Shown here one piece after another: positions 6,434 through 8,137 of a stretch of DNA of 8,137 nt; the stretch's first letter is position 1; each line of letters begins with the position of its first letter. The translations under genes were made by a program, and so were the position numbers. Source of the DNA: Dysgonamonadaceae bacterium (GTDB lineage Bacteria > Bacteroidota > Bacteroidia > Bacteroidales > Azobacteroidaceae); assembly GCA_031260235.1 (NCBI GenBank), contig JAIRKG010000059.1:1-8137 (forward strand). Direction: 5' to 3'. The notes beneath the pieces are model-generated. The model searched no databases and was not told where the DNA came from. It was given only the letters and a program-made list of their open reading frames with translations.

Positions 6434-7512
6434 CTATTTCAACTCCAAATAACACCAAACCGGAAAATGGTCGGAAGTCCGGAGTTTCCCCACAAGTGCA
6501 ATTGTACGATTTGATATTGTTGCTATACAAAATATAATCAATGCGGAACAAAAATGGTAGCGGTTATATGTTAACCCCAGATCACACCTGCTATCTACAA
6601 AGGCATCGCGGAGGTTTCCCTTGATTTTATGACGTGCATAAGAAATCGGAGTATCGTTAAAATCCCCGCAAACAATGATATACGGGTTTTTATTTTCTTT
6701 ACCTCTTTGGAAATAATTTGAGATTGGAGCACTCTGCTGCGAAAAGCCGGAGTCAGCCGTTTAGTCATCATTTTGGTGAAATCTTCATAGGGAACGGGAA
6801 TCCATATCCAAAGTCATACGGTAATAATTGTTTCTCTCTTCTTGTGACAATTTATTGGATTCCAAATGATTATTGATGAGCGTAACTTTCTTCCCGTGAA
6901 CGTTCAATTCATACATCACCGAACCGTTGTATGCGCTTGCATAAGGTGCTTTCGTCACCGATAAAACAGGAAATTTGGAAAAAACGACTATCCCGAAAAT
7001 TTCGCAGGGATAGGAATAGGCGCCGAAAGCAGCATTTATATCTTTTTCCAGCAATGTTTTATCTCCGTTGTTCCGGGAGACGCCGTATTCCTGGATGCAA
7101 ACAATATCAGCATCATTGTCGCAAATATATTGAACAATTTTCTTGGATTCTTTTTTCGATTGGACGTCTTTCTGTCCAAAACGCATCACATTATATGTAA
7201 GTATTTTAATGCAACCCGAAGGAATGTCTTTTGTTTTACGGTGAATGGGAAAATAAGTATGAGCGCCGATACAGACAAGGAATACCAGGAAATTCAAACC
7301 GGCTAATTTCCATTGTTTGGTAAATAACCATACAACAAACAAGGCGAGATTCAGCAGGAAAATAAACGGAAAAACAACCCTAAAATATGAAAAAAGTATT
7401 CCCCGAAACGGAGATATAAAATCAGAAAAGGCAGATATCAACAAAGCAATCAGTGCCAAAACATTCAATCCAACAATGATAATCCTAAAAACCGTTTTTA
7501 TGACCTCCTCAT
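6434..7512 (-). pseudogene. Endonuclease/exonuclease/phosphatase-family membrane protein, frameshifted
   Basis: The longest piece (down to 6785 from an internal TTG at 7468) has three N-terminal hydrophobic segments. It then starts an EEP (DNase I-like) domain with ILTYNVM (metal-site Asn), IVCIQEYG (catalytic Glu) and INNHLES (catalytic His). It stops at 6785, but the domain continues in other frames. YEDFTKMM through KKIK runs from about 6795 to 6690, NPYIIVCGDFNDTP (Asp, Asn) to about 6555, FRIDYILYSNN to about 6478, and SDHFPVWCYLELK (catalytic Asp-His) to a TAG at 6434-6436. Likely breakpoints are 6785-6806, the T5 run 6687-6691, the A5 run 6550-6554, and 6473-6482. Near the 5' end the natural ATG (7512-7510) is out of frame by one base with KTVFRIIIVG, a probable fifth break. 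Repaired, it would be about 350 residues. It follows the rhomboid gene by 12 bp. Either a recent pseudogene or sequence error; substrate unknown. Confidence 0.85.
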
Positions 7513-7524
7513 TTTCCTTTCAAT

Positions 7525-8137
7525 CTACCGGAAATCAAATGTGTTTCGCTTTTTCTTCCAATACAGAATCAGGAGAATCCCGAACAACATGCCGCCCAAA
7601 TGGGCAAAATGCGCCACATTATCGCCGCTTCTGTGTGCCACACCAAAGAAAAATTCAAGCAGTCCGTAACCGATAACCATATATTTTGCTTTAATCGGAA
7701 TAGGTACAAACATGAGAAACAGTGGAGTATCAGGGAAAAGCATCCCAAAAGCAAGCAACAATCCGAAAACCGCTCCCGATGCGCCAACCGTCGGGACGGG
7801 ATAGGTAATCCCCTGTAAATAACACACCAACAGTTGCACCAGTCCGGCGCCGATGCCCGTTACCAAATAATAAATAAGGAAGCGTTTCTGTCCCCAATAA
7901 TTTTCAAGTATCCCGCCAAACATGAACAAGGCAAACATGTTGAAGAAAATATGCTCGAAAGAAGCGTGGGTAAACATATAGGTAACAAGTTGATACATCT
8001 TAAAATATCCCGAACCGAAATTGAACAGGGCTAAATAAAACTCCAACGGTTTGATGATAAGACATGCAAGAAAAATGCCTGCATTGATGATTAACAGATT
8101 CCGCGTAACCAGCGGAATATTGTCGTAAAAACTATTC
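7525..8137 (-). CDS. Rhomboid-family intramembrane serine protease (start codon at window edge)
   Basis: Rhomboids cleave transmembrane substrates within the membrane. The frame is open to the window edge and reads NSFYDNIPLVTRNLLIINAG, a typical Bacteroidetes rhomboid beginning. Base 8137 supplies a G just before it, so the natural start is probably an ATG whose first two bases lie outside. The whole protein would then be about 204 residues. A shorter TTG start at 8046 would delete the first membrane helix and is unlikely. Counting from that ATG, the catalytic serine is Ser121 in GASGAVFG and its histidine partner His180 in AHLGGMLFG. The His63-x3-Asn67 motif (EHIFFNM) of helix 2 is also present, so the protein should be active. 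About six hydrophobic helices are visible, and the tail is basic (KKKRN). It is probably co-transcribed with the downstream nuclease-family gene; its promoter lies outside. The substrate is unknown. Confidence 0.92.
   Translation of the reverse strand, partial: NSFYDNIPLVTRNLLIINAGIFLACLIIKPLEFYLALFNFGSGYFKMYQLVTYMFTHASFEHIFFNMFALFMFGGILENYWGQKRFLIYYLVTGIGAGLVQLLVCYLQGITYPVPTVGASGAVFGLLLAFGMLFPDTPLFLMFVPIPIKAKYMVIGYGLLEFFFGVAHRSGDNVAHFAHLGGMLFGILLILYWKKKRNTFDFR

Noticed and set aside
7504..7509. AGGAGG on the minus strand as a Shine-Dalgarno sequence for the nuclease-family gene
   Set aside because: It directly follows an ATG and is too far (about 35 nt) from the in-frame TTG at 7468. Bacteroidota rarely depend on Shine-Dalgarno sites. 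It is more likely coding sequence (Arg-Arg) of the natural N-terminus.

Overview
The window looks like the chromosome of a Bacteroidota (Bacteroidales-type) bacterium. The evidence is two exact matches to the Bacteroidetes -7 promoter consensus TAnnTTTG (both TATCTTTG), A/T-rich leaders without Shine-Dalgarno sequences in front of the genes, and protein sequences of Bacteroidetes character. I see no mobile element, CRISPR array, tRNA or rRNA.

Layout. Positions 1-56 hold what is probably the last codons of an unidentified upstream gene. Positions 57-246 are a control region. It contains four perfect copies of TGTCACA at an exact 11-bp period (162-201), which has the form of two back-to-back Pho boxes, followed ten bases later by a TATCTTTG promoter element. 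Six plus-strand genes follow in tight order: pstC (247-1446), pstA (1491-2348), pstB (2341-3087), phoU (3155-3832), a PhoB-type response regulator (3916-4695) and a PhoR-type histidine kinase (4692-6419). A perfect 13-bp inverted repeat sits between pstB and phoU, and a second TATCTTTG promoter lies just before the response regulator. On the minus strand, converging on the kinase gene with a 14-bp gap, are a rhomboid protease gene (7525 to beyond the right edge) and, downstream of it, an endonuclease/exonuclease/phosphatase-family gene (about 6434-7512) broken by several frameshifts.

How the genes work together. PstC, PstA and PstB are the channel and motor of the high-affinity phosphate ABC importer. 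PhoU couples importer status to the sensor kinase. The kinase and regulator would switch the system on when phosphate is low, probably by binding the Pho boxes at the head of this same operon. Transporter, coupling protein and two-component switch therefore form one likely autoregulated module. The internal promoter would give the regulator pair a baseline supply independent of the Pho boxes.

Most unusual points. (1) PstC carries an insert of about 105 residues in its first periplasmic loop that resembles part of the PstS phosphate-binding protein, and no pstS gene lies immediately before or within the cluster. (2) The Pho-box array is unusually regular. (3) The nuclease-family gene keeps all its catalytic motifs but is spread over several frames. 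I did not find evidence for a wholly new system; this is a phosphate-response locus with some distinctive details.
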